Assembly: GCA_934096585.1 (NCBI GenBank)
Contig: CAKOMG010000005.1
Span: 1-64,000, forward strand
From: an uncultured Bacilli bacterium
Lineage (GTDB): Bacteria; Bacillota_I; Bacilli_A; ML615J-28; CAG-698
Reading direction: 5' to 3'
DNA length: 64,000 nt
Position numbers and translations under genes: made by a program. How positions within the stretch are numbered: position 1 is the stretch's first letter; the number at the start of each line of letters is the position of its first letter. Of the stretch, positions 46,150-56,243 are shown one piece after another. The notes under the pieces are model-generated. The model worked only from the letters and a program-made list of their open reading frames with translations. It ran no database searches and had not been told where the DNA came from.

Positions 46150-47460
46150 ATCAATTTTTGTTAACCATTCTTTAAATGTCTCAATCATATTTTCATCATC
46201 CATCCAATAATCAGGTAAATATCCAATTCCTTCTTCAAAACCATCCATATAAAATGCTTTGTATGGCAATATAATAGTTGCATGAGTTTGTGGCAAAACA
46301 TAACACTTTGTTTCACCAAAATAGCCACATCCCATTGTATTTGTTCCTACTTTAATGACTTTTTTAATATTATTGCTCATTGCAACGAGCGATTCTCCAG
46401 CAGATGCTGTATACTTATTCATAAGAATATAGAGTTCCTTTTCATATTCATTAGCACAATTATCAGCACTTTCACTACTATAATAAGTATAATATTTAAT
46501 AGGTATTCCAGATTCTTGGTAAATATTTAAAGTAGAGCAGTTTACATTCCAATTACCATTATTATTTAAACCACTAATAATTTGACTACAAACAATACTG
46601 CTTCCTCCAGGATTATTAACGACGGATATAACTGCCTTATTCTTTTCTTTTAATTCTTCTCCAAATTCGAAATACTTTTTGAAATTTAATTCATCATCAA
46701 CATAACATTTGTAAAGATTTAAATAATTAAAATCTTCATATTTACTAATTTCATTTTTATGCTTTGTTTTAATTTTTAAAGATTTTGAAAGATGTAGTGG
46801 TATATTTTTTTCATCTATAACAATACTATTATTAATACTATTCATATCTTGTAAAATACCTAAAAGATAGATTTCATTGTTATTATCAGGCAATGTCTTA
46901 AATAGATAATTTGTTATGTCATCCTTAATTAAATAATTCCTTGGAAAATATTTATTATCATTAAAAACAATATATTTACCATTATTTTCTTTTACAATAA
47001 TGTCAGTAAAATAAGGTGCAATCATATAATCAAGCCTAAATATTTTATCATTTATTATTAATGAAAAATGATTGTCTTTAATTTCTTTATGCAAATAATC
47101 CATTATTAATTTAAAAAAATCTACTGTTTTAATTGGATTACTATTAGAATTAACAATTTCTTTCAATTCTTCTTCTATTTTTTCTAAATTATTATTTTTA
47201 TTAAACCATTCCCACCCAGCATAATTATGTTTTAGTAAAACAAATATATTTCTAAGCTCAGCTTTCATTTGCATTGGTGTAATCATTTCTGGTGTTTCAA
47301 AATTTTCAACATCATTTGGCATATAAAATGCATTTAAAATTTTAATGTCTTCATCAGAAAATTTTATTTTATTAATGATTTGTTCTAATTGTTTTTCATC
47401 TTCTTCTTTTAGTCCAACAAATTTTTTATTATAATATTTATCATAATCTTTTTTTCTCAT
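46138..47460 (-). CDS. S41-family serine peptidase
   Basis: A 440-residue protein with an S41 (C-terminal-processing protease type) catalytic domain in its second half. It shows SVVNNPGGSS, then NKYTASAGESLVAM with the nucleophilic Ser near residue 354, and VGTNTMGCGYFG. No signal peptide or PDZ domain is visible, so it looks intracellular and differs from the exported CtpA type. The N-terminal half is helical and unassigned. The gene lies 25 bases downstream of the XRE regulator and is probably controlled by it. The substrate is unknown. Confidence 0.85.
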   Translation of the reverse strand: MRKKDYDKYYNKKFVGLKEEDEKQLEQIINKIKFSDEDIKILNAFYMPNDVENFETPEMITPMQMKAELRNIFVLLKHNYAGWEWFNKNNNLEKIEEELKEIVNSNSNPIKTVDFFKLIMDYLHKEIKDNHFSLIINDKIFRLDYMIAPYFTDIIVKENNGKYIVFNDNKYFPRNYLIKDDITNYLFKTLPDNNNEIYLLGILQDMNSINNSIVIDEKNIPLHLSKSLKIKTKHKNEISKYEDFNYLNLYKCYVDDELNFKKYFEFGEELKEKNKAVISVVNNPGGSSIVCSQIISGLNNNGNWNVNCSTLNIYQESGIPIKYYTYYSSESADNCANEYEKELYILMNKYTASAGESLVAMSNNIKKVIKVGTNTMGCGYFGETKCYVLPQTHATIILPYKAFYMDGFEEGIGYLPDYWMDDENMIETFKEWLTKIDKRD

Positions 47461-47485
47461 TTTGTCTCCTTAAATTAAAAGTAAA

Positions 47486-48307
47486 TTATTTGGCAAAATA
47501 ATCGTTTTTACCATCATAATAATAGCAATAACAATTAGGTTTATCAACAATTAAGTCTAATAAGGCAGTAACACCAACAAGTGCAGGATTTGATTCCACT
47601 GTATATACTTTTATAATTTCACCATTTAAAGATAATTGGTTTAATCTAACAATATTAAAATCCTTCATAATTTTTAATATTTCTTCTGCTTTATTATTAG
47701 ATATATTAAAATTGTTAACAAGTAACTGTTCATTAAAATTACCATGTATTTTAGAATATAAAAATATTAAAACCTTGTAAAATAATTCATCACTTAAAAA
47801 TTTACACAATAATCTCTGTTTTTTTTCATTTTTAATCAAAGATAAATAATTGGAATGACTATTTTTTGGTAGACAAATAAACAAATTATTATCATTCTTT
47901 AATGAAGTAATCATTATACCATCATTCGATACAACACAAGAACATTCAGCGCCTTCATCAATCAATTCATCTATAGATGCTTGTTTAACATATTCTTCAC
48001 GTGATGCAACGGACATTATAAAGCCTAATTTATAAATTTGTTTAATTCTTTGATCTGCACTAAAGCTTGTTATATATTTGTATAATGCATTTTCAATATT
48101 TTTTTCGTTATCTACATCTATACCTAATAAAAAATCAGTAGATACTTTAAAGTATTTAGCAATCTTTGGCAGCAATTCAATATCCGGAGTTCCACCATTT
48201 TCCCATTTACTCACAGCTTGAATTGATACATTCAAATTTTTGGCTAAATCATCCTGTGTTAATTTATTTTTTAATCGTAAATCTTTAATTTTAACTCCTA
48301 TATTCAT
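47486..48307 (-). CDS. XRE-family regulator with C-terminal extension
   Basis: A 273-residue regulator. The N-terminal helix-turn-helix (about 4-62: LRLKNKLTQDDLAKNLNVSIQAVSKWENG) is the Cro/CI XRE type. The remainder, with no clear family, includes a winged-helix-like segment (about 165-235) and an aromatic C-terminus. CGAGGAG precedes the ATG. It is co-transcribed with the S41 peptidase downstream, an arrangement like regulator-peptidase pairs in which a protease relieves repression; that comparison is inference. Confidence 0.88.
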   Translation of the reverse strand: MNIGVKIKDLRLKNKLTQDDLAKNLNVSIQAVSKWENGGTPDIELLPKIAKYFKVSTDFLLGIDVDNEKNIENALYKYITSFSADQRIKQIYKLGFIMSVASREEYVKQASIDELIDEGAECSCVVSNDGIMITSLKNDNNLFICLPKNSHSNYLSLIKNEKKQRLLCKFLSDELFYKVLIFLYSKIHGNFNEQLLVNNFNISNNKAEEILKIMKDFNIVRLNQLSLNGEIIKVYTVESNPALVGVTALLDLIVDKPNCYCYYYDGKNDYFAK

Positions 48308-48453
48308 ATTTCTTCTCCTCGTACAATATCATTATATCTTATTTTTCTATTTTTAACAATAACTTTATTGTTGATAAATTCAACCATCAGTTGAATAATT
48401 AGCAATAAAAAAATAATTGAAAATATTCCAATTATTTTTTAAACTTTTTAGAT

Positions 48454-50427
48454 TTATTCATTACTTAGTTTAATGTATGGGTAAATACCAATACCACCCT
48501 TACTAGAACTACTGTTTTCAAATTTTTTATCGTAACTATAATAAATGCATGAAAAACTAGTATTACTATTTTGATATTGATCTCTTGTCCACCAACATCC
48601 ATAATTAATACGATTATTTTGTACAAATCCATATGCAGATTTGGCATATTTTGCTAATGCATAATCAGTTATTGGTTTTTCATCTAATACAAAATTTATT
48701 TTTTCTTGATCAGTTGAATCATCTAATATCAAGTCATAAACAACACTAAAAGTATTAATTTTATCAGTAAGTTCGAATGTTGAAACAGTTACGCTATTAT
48801 CTTTTACGACTGCTTCAGTTTGAAGAACTGTACGTTCTATAAGCATATTTTGTTCATCAATCGTAAATGCTTTATTAAGAAATGTTGAATTCAAAAAACT
48901 TCTTAAGAAAGAGTTTGAATAATTTGATGAAGTTTGGTCAAACCATATTGCATCAATTATATAAACTGGGGCTAGCAATTTAGTATTATCATACCTTTTG
49001 ACTAATTTCCATTCAATAGGTTCAACTTTAAACCAAGTTTCTTCTTGCTTTGCTAAAGTGCCATCAGAATAATAAACGGATGTGTCATTAATTGGATAAG
49101 CCATCATTTTAACATATTGGTTTCCTTCATATGTTACATACCCTAATGCATTTGTTTCAGTTATTTTATTCAATTCGGAAATTAACTTTTCATCACTTAC
49201 GTGACTTTGAGGATAAGATCCATATTTATAAATATAATTATTTTCATTAATTTTCCATTTTGCTTCTAATGTTAAATCACTTGTATTATTGAATATAAAA
49301 TCATTAATTTTTTCATCGCCATTAAACCATCCTAAAAAATCATATCCATTTTCAAATAGAATTGGTAGTGTAAAACTCTCTTTATATACAACTTCTATTA
49401 TGTCTTGTTTTAAATTGCCTTTATCAGTATTAAGATAAATGTTAAATTTCTTAGGTGTTAATGTCACTTCCACAGTAATTGATTCATCACCAATAGTAAA
49501 TGGAAAATTAGTACTATACTCGATATCATAACCAGGATAATTGTATGTTGGCTCATTTATTATATCGCCTTTATCTACATAGTTTGATTTTTCATCAAAA
49601 CCTTCTAAATTAAAATGGTAAGTAAGTTTAGCCTTTTCTTTCCATTCCGCCTTTAAAGTCATATCACAAGTTGGAACATCATTTTCAAAATCCCACTTTT
49701 TTCCTTCATAAGTCCAATAGATAATGTAAAAATTTTTTCTAGTTACTTTAGGTTCTTCAATTACATCACCTTGTTTAATTTTTTGAGCTTTAATAGGCAT
49801 TGCACCAGTATCAAATGAAATATGATAGACATCATACGCTTTAATACTTGAAACAATTCCATTAATTACATAATAGCCATCATCATTCACTTCTATTGTT
49901 TTAATATTGTTAATAATGAAGTCATCAATTTTACCAACATTCATTTTTGAACCATCATGGCCTATTGCATATATCATTTCATCTTCAACAATTATATCAA
50001 CGAGGCTAACACTAGCTTTTATATTAGTTTCATAATCATTAATTACATAATTTCCGTTTTCTGATATTGTTATATTTTTAATTGCGGAATAAATTCTATC
50101 ATCTACTTCTCCAATATATTCCACATAACCATCATCATATTTAACAGCAAGATTTAAATCATCAGACACAAAATAATATTTAATTTTTCTAGCTTTTATA
50201 TTTGTTTTTATATTATTAATAACATAATAATCATTTGTAATTTTAATATTCTTTATTTTATCAATTAATTCTTGACTAAATTCACCTAGTTTTACTTCTG
50301 TTCCATCATCATATACTTCAATAAGAATGAAGTCATCAGTTAAATAATAATTTTTAATATGACTATTTGTACATCCTGATAGCAAAAACATAAAAAACAA
50401 TGCAAAAATAAATAAGATCTTTTTCAT
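48454..50427 (-). CDS. Lipoprotein with Flg_new repeats and DUF6273-like domain
   Basis: A 657-residue surface lipoprotein. The signal MKKILFIFALFFMFLLSGC gives a lipidated Cys19. Residues about 20-205 hold three to four similar blocks of about 60 residues ending in DYYVINN, GYYVING or NYVINDY-type strands. Residues about 205-400 contain Listeria-Bacteroides (InlB B-like, Flg_new) repeats such as DVIEEPKVTRKNFYIIYW and FTLPILFENGYDFLGWF. The C-terminus (about 405-657) resembles DUF6273, with WFKVEPIEWKLVKR, SFLRSFLNSTFLNKAF and the final GGIGIYPYIKLS. This domain is typical of gut bacterial surface proteins and of unknown function. Confidence 0.88.
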   Translation of the reverse strand: MKKILFIFALFFMFLLSGCTNSHIKNYYLTDDFILIEVYDDGTEVKLGEFSQELIDKIKNIKITNDYYVINNIKTNIKARKIKYYFVSDDLNLAVKYDDGYVEYIGEVDDRIYSAIKNITISENGNYVINDYETNIKASVSLVDIIVEDEMIYAIGHDGSKMNVGKIDDFIINNIKTIEVNDDGYYVINGIVSSIKAYDVYHISFDTGAMPIKAQKIKQGDVIEEPKVTRKNFYIIYWTYEGKKWDFENDVPTCDMTLKAEWKEKAKLTYHFNLEGFDEKSNYVDKGDIINEPTYNYPGYDIEYSTNFPFTIGDESITVEVTLTPKKFNIYLNTDKGNLKQDIIEVVYKESFTLPILFENGYDFLGWFNGDEKINDFIFNNTSDLTLEAKWKINENNYIYKYGSYPQSHVSDEKLISELNKITETNALGYVTYEGNQYVKMMAYPINDTSVYYSDGTLAKQEETWFKVEPIEWKLVKRYDNTKLLAPVYIIDAIWFDQTSSNYSNSFLRSFLNSTFLNKAFTIDEQNMLIERTVLQTEAVVKDNSVTVSTFELTDKINTFSVVYDLILDDSTDQEKINFVLDEKPITDYALAKYAKSAYGFVQNNRINYGCWWTRDQYQNSNTSFSCIYYSYDKKFENSSSSKGGIGIYPYIKLSNE

Positions 50428-50620
50428 TTCCTTTGTCCTCCTCTTACAATAATTATATAATATTTATTAAAATTATGCAAGCATTTTCAATAACACTATT
50501 CTATAAATTAATAAATATGAAAGCTTATAGTTTTTTTAAATATTCTATACTTAAATACTATAATTGAATTTTTATTAAAAATAAAAACTATTTTACACAT
50601 TTGGTAAAATAGTTTGGTTA

Positions 50621-50920
50621 TTATTTATAAAGCTCATTATAAATATTTTCTATCAACTGCCTCAAAAATTCTTTATCTTCAACGCTATCAACAAGAAGCA
50701 TTTTTTTAGCACCTTCATATGGTAATTCCATAATTACATTTGGCATCATCTCAAATGCTATTTTTGCAGATTTCACAAGAAATCTATCATCATAAATGCC
50801 ACCAATTATTTGATTATGATTATAAATAATATATTCACCCATCATTTGTCGGTAAGATACTTCTTCTAACTGTGATAATTGTTCCATTATAAAATCTAAA
50901 TATTCTTTACTTGATGCCAT
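50621..50920 (-). CDS. TfoX N-terminal domain protein
   Basis: A 99-residue soluble protein that consists of just the TfoX/Sxy N-terminal domain (YRQMMGEYIIYNHNQIIGGIYDDRFLVK followed by YEGAKKMLLVD). Full-length TfoX controls competence in proteobacteria, but stand-alone N-domain proteins are common in Firmicutes and their role is unknown. AAGGAG precedes the ATG. It is a monocistronic gene. Confidence 0.88.
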   Translation of the reverse strand: MASSKEYLDFIMEQLSQLEEVSYRQMMGEYIIYNHNQIIGGIYDDRFLVKSAKIAFEMMPNVIMELPYEGAKKMLLVDSVEDKEFLRQLIENIYNELYK

Positions 50921-51021
50921 ATAAATATCTCCTTAAATAATTATATTAAACTTTTATTAGTTAAAATAAATAGTTGTACATCATTAATATATTATTACTA
51001 TTTTTTTCAATAATTATTCTA

Positions 51022-51576
51022 TTAAAAATAAATTAAAGTTTTAAAGCCATTTCTTCTATATTTTGGCATATTTTTTAGATATTCTTCAGTTGTTATATCC
51101 AATCTTTCAACCATACTATCTATAGCTCTAATTCTAGTAGCATTTAAAATGTATTCATCATTATCGCATATAAATAATGGAATAAAAGTAATAGCATCTC
51201 GATAATCATATTCCATATCATTTCTTGTCAATATATCATTTTCAATGTCAAAAGAGCCTTTATTCCAATACATATTCGATGTAATTAATAATCTACCTAC
51301 ATTTAAATTATACATTTCAACCAGTTCTTTGGGATATTCATATATTAGGACACTATCAAATTCATCAGAATAGCAAGATATTAAAAGTGGATCTAAGCAT
51401 ATCACTTTAGCAATTTGTGTATCACCACGTTTTACAGCATTAGCAACTTTTCTTTGATTCTTTTTTAATTGTTTAATTTCAGCTTTATTTAAATTTAATA
51501 TTTGGATTAACTTTTCAATTTTGCTTTTTGAAAGCATAAAATACCCAGGCATGTAGCCAAATGATTCATTTTCCAT
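51022..51576 (-). CDS. Hypothetical protein
   Basis: A 184-residue soluble protein. The ATG at 51576 follows AAAGGA; a GTG five codons earlier overlaps the ribosome site. An N-terminal helical basic stretch (about 14-50, KIEKLIQILNLNKAEIKQLKK) is followed by an alpha/beta part with DPLLISCYSDEFDSVLIYEYP. I recognise no family. It has its own ribosome site; neighbours are unrelated. Confidence 0.65.
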   Translation of the reverse strand: MENESFGYMPGYFMLSKSKIEKLIQILNLNKAEIKQLKKNQRKVANAVKRGDTQIAKVICLDPLLISCYSDEFDSVLIYEYPKELVEMYNLNVGRLLITSNMYWNKGSFDIENDILTRNDMEYDYRDAITFIPLFICDNDEYILNATRIRAIDSMVERLDITTEEYLKNMPKYRRNGFKTLIYF

Positions 51577-51752
51577 ATTTTTTCCTTTCACTTTTTATAT
51601 TATTTATTATTAAAAATGCACTTATATCCCAATAAATTATAAATTCTATATAATTGATAAATATATTAATAATTCAATTATTTAATATGTTTACATTATA
51701 TCTTATTTTTTTAAAAAAACAAGTAAAAAAGCACAAAGTGAAATTAAAAATT

Positions 51753-52007
51753 TTATTTTTGCATTTTCACTTTGTTTTTATTGTATAAAACTATTATTAA
51801 AAGAATTATTATATAAGATACAACAACTGAAATTAAAAAACAAATAATCCAATAAACAAATAACACAAACCATCCCCAAGCTCCGTATTCGTTTAAATGT
51901 GCATATTTAATAATACGAATTATTACTGGTATTAATGATATAATTATACTGCTAATACAACTTAGTATTAAATTAAATTTACAATCACTTTTATTATATA
52001 ATTTCAT
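51753..52007 (-). CDS. Small membrane protein
   Basis: An 84-residue protein with two strong hydrophobic helices (about 11-32 and 42-75) and a basic C-terminus (NKNKVKMQK). AAAGGA lies before the ATG. No family recognised; possibly a relict of the surrounding accessory region. Confidence 0.55.
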   Translation of the reverse strand: MKLYNKSDCKFNLILSCISSIIISLIPVIIRIIKYAHLNEYGAWGWFVLFVYWIICFLISVVVSYIIILLIIVLYNKNKVKMQK

Positions 52008-52301
52008 TTTTTTCCTTTCTAAAAATCAAATTTATCAATGTAATAAGTATTATATTTTTTTATATAAAAAATTTTATAGTTTGTTACGTTCACTTATAAT
52101 ATTATCTATATGCATCAAAAATAATATATTAAATAATTTCTCTAGATATTTAATCAACATTTTATATAAGGAAATGCATGATGCATATTTATAATTAACA
52201 CGCTTTATCACATCATCTATATTTATAAAGTTAGCATTTAGGTAAACCATAAAAATAACATAATACGTTATAATTATTATTTGCATATCTTTTTTATAAA
52301 T

Positions 52302-52338
52302 ATTAGAGTCGCTTGTCATAAGTTAAGCGACTCTTTTT
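52302..52338 (+). terminator. Terminator-like hairpin with plus-strand T tail
   Basis: GAGTCGCTT pairs with AAGCGACTC and is followed by TTTTT on the plus strand only. It would end plus-strand transcription into the lipoprotein gene at 52359, although no plus-strand gene was found before it. On the minus strand it is a hairpin without a T tail. Confidence 0.55.
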
Positions 52339-52358
52339 ACATTATAAATGTTCATGTA

Positions 52359-54644
52359 TTATTCTAAATTAATCCAAAGTGCAGGTACAATTCCACCAAT
52401 ATGACCGGCAATATTTAACCTACCAGGGTATATTCCACTATGTACAGTATGGACATCAAGTCCTTGGTTATAAGATGCATAAGCTTCGAATGGCGAACGC
52501 GTCAACCAATTAACTGTACCTTCAGTTTTACTAAAGTCTCCTCTTCCTTCATTTAAATAAGAACAAAGCCCTTGGAATCTTGCAAAATCCGTTGTTCCTA
52601 ATGCCCTTGTTGAATCATTACCCATTTCTTTAGAAAAACCATACGCTTCAGTAGTTACTTCTTGTAAAGACAATAAGAATAATTTATCATTTGTATTTCG
52701 AGCTTGTTCCGCAAATTGATTTGCTCCATCCTTATAATATTTTGGATAATGATTTGGATTACAACTTCTTGCACTATTATCTACAAGAGTTATTTTAATT
52801 ATTTCTTTTTGTAAATCATTAAATACATCATTATAGAATGTTTCATTGAGCCATTTACGAATAAATGTGTATTCCCAATTATTTGCATAAGTTCCATCAG
52901 GTACGCCTTGGTCCATATTATAAGAAACACCCATATCTGTTTTAAAATTCAAATGTGGTATCCATAAATCTAAAGCTAATTCGCTCATTAAAAATGCTGA
53001 ATTATCATTTATTGTAAGAATTCTCCACTTGATTGATTCAAATCTAAACCAATACATCGTTCCACCATATCCGTTTTGATTTGACCAATATCTACAATTA
53101 GTTATTGAACCTATCCATCTAGGATTATTTCTTATAATGCCACGATATTTTACACCATTATAAGTAATATCTTTATACCATATATCAGTAGCATCCTCAT
53201 AATGAAGCCAATTATTATTATTTGAATCATTTGCATATTTTGGGTAATCTCCCGCAATTTCTAAAAGTTTGGCAATTGTAGTTTCATCTTTTTCACAACT
53301 TTGTGGCCAGTGACCAAAGTAGATATAATTTCCTTCTCGAGTATATTTGGTTGGATTACATTCACCACAAGTAGTACAAACATCACACACATAGCTATGC
53401 TTACCATTAGCAGGAATTTCCACTTTAGTATTGTAATCACATCCTTCACGTTTACAAATATCGTACTCATTCCAACCAGGTAGACAATCAGGTTCTTTAG
53501 CTTCATGATGTTCAAGTAAATGATCTAATGGTTGCCTAATATTACTCTCTGTATTAGATGTATAATCACAACGTGTACATGTGTCATATGGTTCCCAATA
53601 TCCTTCCTCCGTGCAAGTAGGTTCTTTAGCTGGGTGACCTATCTCGTCATGCCCAAGAGCTTGTAAATACTTAAAATCCGTATGCTCAGCACATCCTTCG
53701 TTGGCACATTTATAGTATTCTTCGCTTCCCCATTTTTCACAAGTAGGTTCTACTCGTGGACAGTATATAGACATATTATGGCCTGTTGCGGGAATTTCTT
53801 CATATCCCTCAGTTTTGCCACAATAATGATTGCATCTCTTGTATGCTTTCCAACCGCTCTCAGTACAAGTCGGATCTTTTTTCTCAACATCTTGCATATC
53901 ATGGCCAAGAGCTGGAATTTCCTCTTGTTCAGTATATGTACATCCATAATTTATACATCTTTTTCCATGCGTAAGTCCCGGTTTTTCACAACTTGGACTA
54001 AAGCCTTTTTCTTCTCTTAAATTATGTGAAGCAAGTTCACCATACTCAAAAGTTTCTCTACCCAAATTACCACAAATACTACAAACTAGACGATAAACTG
54101 CCTTTCTTTGGCAAGTTGCATTGTCAACGAGGTTATTATCAGTAACCTTTTCAACATAATTATGTATATGTTGTCCATCGGTTTGTAATAAACCTGCAAC
54201 TATGAAATATGAAAAACTTGCTGTTTCAAAAGATATTTTATCACCCTCAACAATAGTATTAAGTTCTTCTACTGTATTGTCCCCTTTGATATGATAGGTA
54301 ACATAACCATATGGTGCTTCAAATGGTATCGGTAAAGTTATCTTCACTTTACCACTTGGTTGCATTTTTTTTCCGTTTATAGTTATGGCTATATCAAATA
54401 TGGCGATTTGATTACTATCATATGGTTTATTAATTGCCATAATAGCTTCTTTGCCTTGTTCACTTTCGGCAGACTGTTTTTTTACTTCTAGTGCGGAACC
54501 TTTTTCAAATGTTCCATACATAGTTATTCCATTTTCGTCAACCAATTTGTTTACGGATTCATTTTTTTTGCCACAACTAACCATCGTAAGACATAATAAC
54601 ATAATCACAATCAATGTAATGATTTTTAAATCTTTTTTTACCAT
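52359..54644 (-). CDS. Lipoprotein with Cys/His repeats and DUF6273-like domain
   Basis: A 761-residue surface lipoprotein. The signal ends MVSC near residue 24. Residues about 30-155 form a beta-rich domain with SFSYFIVAG at its end. Residues about 160-430 hold about six repeats of the pattern CExxG-CxxC-IPAxGH (for example KRCNHYCGKTEGYEEIPATGH), a Cys/His-rich module shared with the proteins at 42573 and 59495. Residues about 430-761 resemble DUF6273 (YIYFGHWPQS, FESIKWRIL, FIRKWLNETFYNDVF, final GGIVPALWI). Probably a cell-surface binding protein; ligand unknown. Ribosome site AAAGGAG. Confidence 0.88.
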   Translation of the reverse strand: MVKKDLKIITLIVIMLLCLTMVSCGKKNESVNKLVDENGITMYGTFEKGSALEVKKQSAESEQGKEAIMAINKPYDSNQIAIFDIAITINGKKMQPSGKVKITLPIPFEAPYGYVTYHIKGDNTVEELNTIVEGDKISFETASFSYFIVAGLLQTDGQHIHNYVEKVTDNNLVDNATCQRKAVYRLVCSICGNLGRETFEYGELASHNLREEKGFSPSCEKPGLTHGKRCINYGCTYTEQEEIPALGHDMQDVEKKDPTCTESGWKAYKRCNHYCGKTEGYEEIPATGHNMSIYCPRVEPTCEKWGSEEYYKCANEGCAEHTDFKYLQALGHDEIGHPAKEPTCTEEGYWEPYDTCTRCDYTSNTESNIRQPLDHLLEHHEAKEPDCLPGWNEYDICKREGCDYNTKVEIPANGKHSYVCDVCTTCGECNPTKYTREGNYIYFGHWPQSCEKDETTIAKLLEIAGDYPKYANDSNNNNWLHYEDATDIWYKDITYNGVKYRGIIRNNPRWIGSITNCRYWSNQNGYGGTMYWFRFESIKWRILTINDNSAFLMSELALDLWIPHLNFKTDMGVSYNMDQGVPDGTYANNWEYTFIRKWLNETFYNDVFNDLQKEIIKITLVDNSARSCNPNHYPKYYKDGANQFAEQARNTNDKLFLLSLQEVTTEAYGFSKEMGNDSTRALGTTDFARFQGLCSYLNEGRGDFSKTEGTVNWLTRSPFEAYASYNQGLDVHTVHSGIYPGRLNIAGHIGGIVPALWINLE

Positions 54645-54655
54645 AGAAATCTCCT

Positions 54656-54844
54656 TTAAATTTTTATTAAAATAGCAAGATAATCAGATGATACATATTC
54701 ATAAAAGAGAACATCGATATCACCTTCACATTTAGCATGCTTTATTTTATATGTAGTAGTCTCATCCGAAACGTTATAATAAAGCAATGTAATCGTAACT
54801 TCAGGTTTTAGCTTCTTAACTACCTTTACTATGTTTATGCACAT
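54656..54844 (-). CDS. Doubtful 62-residue open frame
   Basis: A short frame with no good ribosome site, ending 12 bases before the lipoprotein start. The predicted peptide (basic helix, then beta-rich) matches no family I know. It may be the decayed end of a lost gene or not coding at all. Confidence 0.25.
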   Translation of the reverse strand: MCINIVKVVKKLKPEVTITLLYYNVSDETTTYKIKHAKCEGDIDVLFYEYVSSDYLAILIKI

Positions 54845-55384
54845 ATCAAATATTTTATCATTTTACCTAGTAAAATCCATTACAAGCAAAGTAGTTAATA
54901 GTACATTTAGCAAAGCAAAAATAAAAGTCTTTTTTTTTGCGAAAAACATTTTACTTCAAAAACACTCATTCATTTTATGGTATCTGTTAAAGATTATGAA
55001 GCAAGTTTGTTTATAAATGCAAACATTTTTCTTTTCATCTAGTACCATTTTTCTATCTATAATATGTCTGTAATTAATTATTTATAAAAAATAATTATAT
55101 TATCTTTTTATAATTTTTATAAATTAATTCACCAGATTATTATGTTTGTTTAATTAATATTTTTTTTTACTAGCCTAAAGTTTTACGAACATATGAGCAA
55201 TTTTAATGTATGTTTACATTTTATCGTAAATCTATGGTTTTAAAAAGTGCCATTTGGCACCTTTTTGTATTCTTTTTATCTAATCATTTATTTTTTCTTT
55301 TTCTTTATCAAGTAAGGTATAAAACATATCAATAAAAATATTATTAATATCACTATTTGAGCAATTATCATTTTAAAATAATTA
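54845..55384. other. Gene-poor AT-rich stretch
   Basis: About 540 bases with scattered stops in all frames. The only structured part is the terminator at 55245-55268. A 27-residue hydrophobic frame (minus, ATG near 55371, ending in a run of Lys) is present but lacks a ribosome site. It looks like decayed island DNA behind the truncated HepT gene. Confidence 0.5.
55245..55268 (-). terminator. Terminator behind the HepT remnant
   Basis: GGTGCC pairs with GGCAC(T) around AAAT, with a run of Ts on the minus strand. It probably served the toxin-antitoxin operon when the HepT gene was intact. Confidence 0.7.
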
Positions 55385-55564
55385 CTATTCCAAAGACAAA
55401 CCATTAGCTAATTCACCAATTTGAAATAAATTAAAACATACTACTTCTTTAACATCATCATTCCTTGAGAACTCTATTTCAGTAATATTTGATATTTTGG
55501 AAGTTACACGATTACATCTTTTAATAATTTGTAATAATATACCTTTATCTTTAACTCCTAACAT
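55385..55564 (-). pseudogene. Truncated HepT-like toxin
   Basis: A 59-residue frame whose ATG overlaps the stop of the nucleotidyltransferase gene (ATGTTAG), the usual MntA-HepT coupling. The peptide resembles the first half of HepT/DUF86 proteins: the helix ILLQIIKRCNRVTSKISN, then VVCFNLFQIGELANGLS, matching the family QIGE box. It stops there with TAG, so the second half with the RNase motif (R-x4-H-x-Y) is missing, and the other frames downstream do not encode it. HepT would normally be about 110-140 residues. I judge it an inactivated toxin. Confidence 0.7.
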
Positions 55565-56013
55565 AATTTAATCATATCCTCAATCATTTGTATTTTAAAA
55601 TAATCATCAATATAAGATGAATCAAAAACAACATCTACTTTCTTATTCAAAGCTTTTTCTAATTCGTCTTCGAGTAATCCTTGATCGATAAATGTTTTAA
55701 CATTTCCTTTATTACAATATATATCAATATCACTTGATTCTTTTGCTTCTCCCCTTGCGTATGATCCAAATAGATAAATTTCATTAATGCCATATTTATT
55801 AAGAATAGGCTTAATTATAGTTTTAATTTCCTTAATTGTATATATAGATTTGTTTAAATCAGTGTTAATTAATGATACTATATAACCATTTCTATTTTCA
55901 ATACTATCCAAATATTTTATTATATTAGCATCTGACTTCTTTACTCTAAATTGATACATTTTATAATTATTCTTATTAAAATTAGAAATGTATTCATTTT
56001 GGTTGAATGACAT
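55558..56013 (-). CDS. MntA-type nucleotidyltransferase antitoxin
   Basis: A 151-residue protein. The ATG at 56013 follows AGGAGATGATA. Residues 1-55 are an N-terminal extension (KMYQFRVKKSDANIIKYLDSIE) that looks like a small DNA-binding or dimerisation unit. Residues about 65-151 are a minimal nucleotidyltransferase with IYLFGSYARGEAKESSDIDI, the GSxxxRGxxxxxSDxD catalytic motif, and VDVVFD with the third acidic residue. In MntA-HepT systems this enzyme AMPylates HepT to neutralise it. Here HepT is truncated, so the antitoxin is effectively an orphan; it may be kept for another purpose. Confidence 0.88.
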   Translation of the reverse strand: MSFNQNEYISNFNKNNYKMYQFRVKKSDANIIKYLDSIENRNGYIVSLINTDLNKSIYTIKEIKTIIKPILNKYGINEIYLFGSYARGEAKESSDIDIYCNKGNVKTFIDQGLLEDELEKALNKKVDVVFDSSYIDDYFKIQMIEDMIKLC

Positions 56014-56243
56014 ATTATCATCTCCTATATGCATATGATATCATATGTTTTTAAATTTGTCAAGATGTTAGTATATTAGTAGTATATGTAGTAATAGCTT
56101 TTATAATACAAAAGGTCAAATTATAGTATCAGGTCATTATTATTACTAAATGCTACAATAACTATTTTTTGTCTACTTGACAAATATCAGTTCAAATATA
56201 TCAATTTAATTATTTCTTTACTTTTATTCATAAAAAATATTAC

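Noticed and set aside
52074..52319. 81-residue open frame on the minus strand
   Set aside because: No ribosome site, its start lies inside the terminator-like hairpin at 52302-52338, and no family is recognisable.
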